A stretch of DNA of 64,000 nucleotides from Leuctra nigra (Eukaryota > Arthropoda > Insecta > Plecoptera > Leuctridae), in assembly GCA_934045905.1 (NCBI GenBank), contig OW203762.1:41889702-41953701 (forward strand), read 5' to 3'. Under the pieces are notes generated by a model. That model was given only the letters and a program-made list of their open reading frames with translations, did not search any database and had not been told where the DNA came from. The position numbers were made by a program, and so were the translations under genes. Shown one piece after another: positions 61,420-64,000 of this stretch. Position 1 is the stretch's first letter, and the number at the start of each line of letters is the position of its first letter.

Positions 61420-62053
61420 CTTCTCTTTGTGGCCATTTTCTCAGCTTCGGTGGAAGGCCGCTTTATCCACCTCCGCACAAGCACTCGGCAAATGGCTTTG
61501 CTGACTTCATTGATGGCGTTGCTGATGGAAGGCTGGCTCATTCCTAAGAATTCATTTTCTGCCACGTCCAGCTGATGGCTTCCACGGGCATAAAATCGCA
61601 GAGCGGCTAGTACCTATTAATTAACAATAATAGAAATTATAGTTATTCAACCTATTCAGTGGACAAAATTGATGAACTAACCATGTTTGAGGTTATGATT
61701 CTGACGTTCACTTGACATGTTGAGTACTTCCTTGATGATTAATTGACATGTCAGCGTAAAGTTTACTTCTTAATTACCACTTGGAATTGTATTACAATAC
61801 TTAATGAGCTGAAATATAGTGAAAACAGTGTTGAACAAACCTTGGCGCCATTTGAAATGCTTGACGTGCGTTTTGTTGGACCCAATTGCACGTCCAAATC
61901 GGCTATTAACTGTTGCGCAAGAACTATAGGCAGGCGGAATCTTGCGCGGAACCTTCTGTCAGTTAGCTCAAAAGCGTCCCGACGCACATTATAAATTCGT
62001 TCTTGCCGATTTCTTCGTTGATTACGACGAATAAAAAACAGGGCAAGCGCCAT
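61420..62053 (-). CDS. HARBI1-like transposase, N-terminal half (exons 1-2)
   Basis: Exon 1 (62053 to 61841) encodes MALALFF and a basic stretch (RRNQRRNRQER), then FELTDRRFRARFRLP, the helical N-terminal region of HARBI1-like proteins. Exon 2 (61613-61420) encodes VLAALRFYARGSHQ and QPSISNAINEVSKA, a helix-turn-helix-like segment preceding the DDE domain. The exon 1-2 join is phase 0 (GAK|VLAAL). Exon 2 ends in phase 2 and splices to 53280, restoring KRRFLDAHGFPG. I favour the ATG at 62053 because a TATA-like box lies 88 bp upstream. In-frame ATGs at 62122 and 62167 would lengthen the protein from 364 to 402 residues, but that extension falls in a repeated block and looks non-coding. Confidence 0.75.
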
Positions 62054-62112
62054 TTCTTCACTTCTCGCTTGTGAATTTGAGTTGTCACTACCGTAATGGG
62101 AGGTGAGAAATA

Positions 62113-62230
62113 AAAGTGACATTTTCTCACCTAGGCCATAGTATAAACATCTACATAGTAGCGTCACTTAGCTAATTTAACATTGGCGCGCTAGTTTCAA
62201 ATGTCGACGGTGGCGCCCCTAGTAACCACA
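62113..62230 (-). repeat. Transposase 5' region, repeated inverted at 63669-63775
   Basis: Read on the minus strand it contains GGGGCGCCACC, AGTGACGCTACTA and TTTATACTATGGCCTAGG, in that order. The plus strand at 63669-63775 has the same three blocks in the same order (GGGGCGCCACC, AGTGACGCTACTA, TTTATACTATGCCTAGG). It also begins with AAAAGTGACA, like the outer ends of the element. It may be the subterminal region of a second, related element, or a duplicated promoter. Confidence 0.65.
62141..62147 (-). promoter_or_regulatory. TATA-like box of the transposase gene
   Basis: TTTATAC on the minus strand, within a block conserved at 63756-63762 on the plus strand. Its distance from ATG 62053 suits a transcription start near 62115. 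Inferred from position and conservation only. Confidence 0.35.
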
Positions 62231-63668
62231 GTAGTAAACAGCACTTCAACGTTGACATTTGCATGTAAGCACAGCCAAGATTGACGTCTTTTTGGATAAT
62301 TTCACTATTTACTATTAAATAATGCTGCTTGTGACATGTGACACTTAGTACACAATATAAAAGTGTAAAGTTAGCTTCACGTTAATCAGTTTTTGTTGCA
62401 AAATACTGTGAAATTCGAAAGATAAAAGACATCACGGCGCGGCGCAGAGACTGGATGAAGGTTAGTAAATTCATTTTCTCTCCCATAAAAAAATGAAGTG
62501 TTAAGATGCATACTTTTCGTGAAGTTAATTAATTATACCTATACTTTTTCTTTGAACATAGATTTGGAGAAACAGTACGGATTCTGATCTCGCCCGACAG
62601 CTGACAGTTCGTGACGAAAGAAGAATGACACGATAGCAAATACAACGATAGTCTTGGCAGAGGTGGCCTAGGCTCCAGCCTACGAAGTAAGATCAACCAA
62701 GAAGACCTACTAGCTGTCAACTCGATGATACGAAACAGTTTGAATGCAGTTCAGTCAAACTGGATGACTTTACACTCCTTCATACCTATTCATTCAATAG
62801 TTTGACTTTCGCCAATACAAGCTGACAAATTGCAAGAAGATTTCGATGTGAAGTGTTGTTGTTGTTTCGTGTGTTTCGTGGATGTCTGTGGTAGGAAAAG
62901 TGTATTCTCTTTGTTTGGCTTGTACATTGTAAGGTAGGCTAGCTGAATATACATTTATCTAAATCACGGCTTGCACCATTCAATAAGAAAGTGACTTACC
63001 TACCTATTTCTAAGAAGCATAGTTTTACCTGAAATCAATTTGATTCTAGTGAAATACTTTTTGAACACAATGTTGACAATGAGTGTCTAGATGATATTAT
63101 GTCTATATCTTGGTAACACATAGGTAAGATAGTATGATGTAATATCTAGGCATAACACCTCATAGGTTTGGAACCTCAAATTGAGTTGTAATAGCATCCA
63201 AAGGTAAGACTGCCTAATCTTATGGAGAGTGCATTTGCACATTGATCTACCTCGAAGTGTTTTGTGCAAAGAGAGCTGTGTTTTATTAATGCAATCTGAA
63301 ATTAACTGTTCAATCATTTCTACACGTGTTAATAAAGCCATGGAAGACACATACCATAGACATTGTATAGCCTTCGGCTTCACATACCTACACATTGGGA
63401 ATAATAAAATAAAGTACAATGCATTTTTTGTAATAGACTGACCAATCTAGGACCATTGACTAAACCTGCTACAGTGTCAATTATAATTGCATTTATAGCA
63501 TGTAATATCATTGTATGTAATAAATATTAAATAGTTATATCATGAGTTTTCTTTGAATTACAGAAATGATTTATAATATCCTAAATATTTATCAAATATA
63601 TTGCGAATTCACTGAGCTATTTGAATTTCTGGCGGCATTTTTCATCCCTTGAAAATGAGTTGCACTAA
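62231..63668. other. Non-coding stretch inside the right arm
   Basis: No supported gene. Short frames at 62529-62720 and 63087-63441 have no recognisable similarity. It lies between the two inverted blocks 62113-62230 and 63669-63775. Confidence 0.4.
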
Positions 63669-63864
63669 GGTGGCTACTTGGGGCGCCACCATCGGCGCTG
63701 AAACCAGTTTCATCCTGGAGTGACGCTACTACGTGAAGGAGTGAACGGGCTGATCTTTATACTATGCCTAGGCGACTAATTCAGATCTCGGGAATAGCAA
63801 TCCACCATCTTGAGTGAGAAAACCAAGGTTGTCGTCGATTTTTGTCACTTGTCACTTGTCACTT

Positions 63865-64000
63865 TTTCAGTAATCAGTACCCTGCATCCCAATGAGACGA
63901 AACCCTTCCGGCGGCGGAGTTGTTCGGGAGGGGCGGGAGGGAGTTTACCCCTTCCCCGAGCAAAAATACCACGCGTTTCACAGTGACATTGCGAGGATGA
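63865..64000. other. Non-coding flank
   Basis: GC-richer sequence (GGCGGCGGAG, GGGAGGGGCGGGAGGG) to the window end, outside the inferred transposon end. Possibly a gene-proximal or CpG-rich region, but nothing is identifiable within the window. Confidence 0.3.

Larger units (their letters stand above)
48349..63864. mobile_element. PIF/Harbinger transposon, two genes, nested insertions
   Basis: The interval encloses a Myb/SANT-like gene (+) and a HARBI1-like transposase gene (-) that converge. This is the standard two-gene layout of animal Harbinger elements. The ends form imperfect inverted repeats. AAGTGACAAGTGA(G/C)AAGTGACAAAA at 48349-48373 matches the reverse complement of 63840-63864 at 24 of 25 positions. 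About 42 bp further in, TATTCCCGAG is present at both ends (48416-48425; reversed 63787-63796). I could not identify a 3-bp target duplication, and a related block at 62113-62230 offers an alternative right end, so the exact boundary is inference. Retroelements in a transposase intron have expanded it. Confidence 0.6.

Noticed and set aside
62054..62167. N-terminal extension of the transposase from ATG 62167
   Set aside because: It lies in a block repeated at 63669-63775 and contains the TATA-like box, so it is more likely promoter and 5' UTR than coding.

Overview
This window looks like AT-rich nuclear DNA from an insect. The grounds are GT-AG introns, an exon of the arthropod sidestep-type immunoglobulin (Ig) family, a very high density of insect-type transposable elements, and an assembly gap of 200 N at 23670-23869. 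The density of small inverted-repeat elements would suit a hemipteran, but the species cannot be fixed from the sequence. There are no operons, rRNA genes or CRISPR arrays.

Positions 1-48340 are almost entirely non-coding. The only convincing host coding sequence is one phase 1-1 Ig-domain exon at 25020-25223 (+), which resembles Sidestep-family cell-surface receptors of motor axon guidance. The rest is intron or intergenic DNA holding small mobile elements. These are a 137-bp Harbinger-type MITE (non-autonomous inverted-repeat element) with TTA target duplications (4738-4874), a 529-bp hAT-type MITE with a perfect 8-bp duplication (44891-45419), a palindromic element (32241-32367), tRNA-derived SINE pieces (22000-22256, 24571-24650, 34545-34620, 48060-48107), a dispersed family whose 3' end looks Helitron-like (2210-2613, 21039-21573, 45785-46780 reversed, plus fragments), and two loci with a hammerhead-like motif next to a histone-type stem-loop (13255-13363, 45605-45665).

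Positions about 48349-63864 form one large nested transposon. The host element is a two-gene PIF/Harbinger transposon. A four-exon Myb/SANT-like DNA-binding protein gene (48877-52275, +) converges on a five-exon HARBI1-like DDE transposase gene (62053-52327, -). All splice junctions I worked out keep frame, so both proteins look intact (282 aa, and 364 or 402 aa depending on start). The third transposase intron is 8.1 kb because three retroelements lie in it: a 5'-truncated LINE (53847-55161), a near-complete LINE with an esterase-like ORF1 and an endonuclease/reverse-transcriptase ORF2 (about 55640-60330), and a frameshifted Penelope-like remnant (about 60360-61135).

Within Harbinger elements the Myb-like protein is thought to bind transposon ends and help the transposase reach the nucleus and the DNA, so the two genes would act together. 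The points most worth following up are the apparently intact Harbinger with retroelements confined to an intron, the LINE whose ORF1 and ORF2 are separated by a single in-frame TGA, the association of a hammerhead-like core and histone-type hairpin with Penelope-like sequence, and the Helitron-like repeat family.
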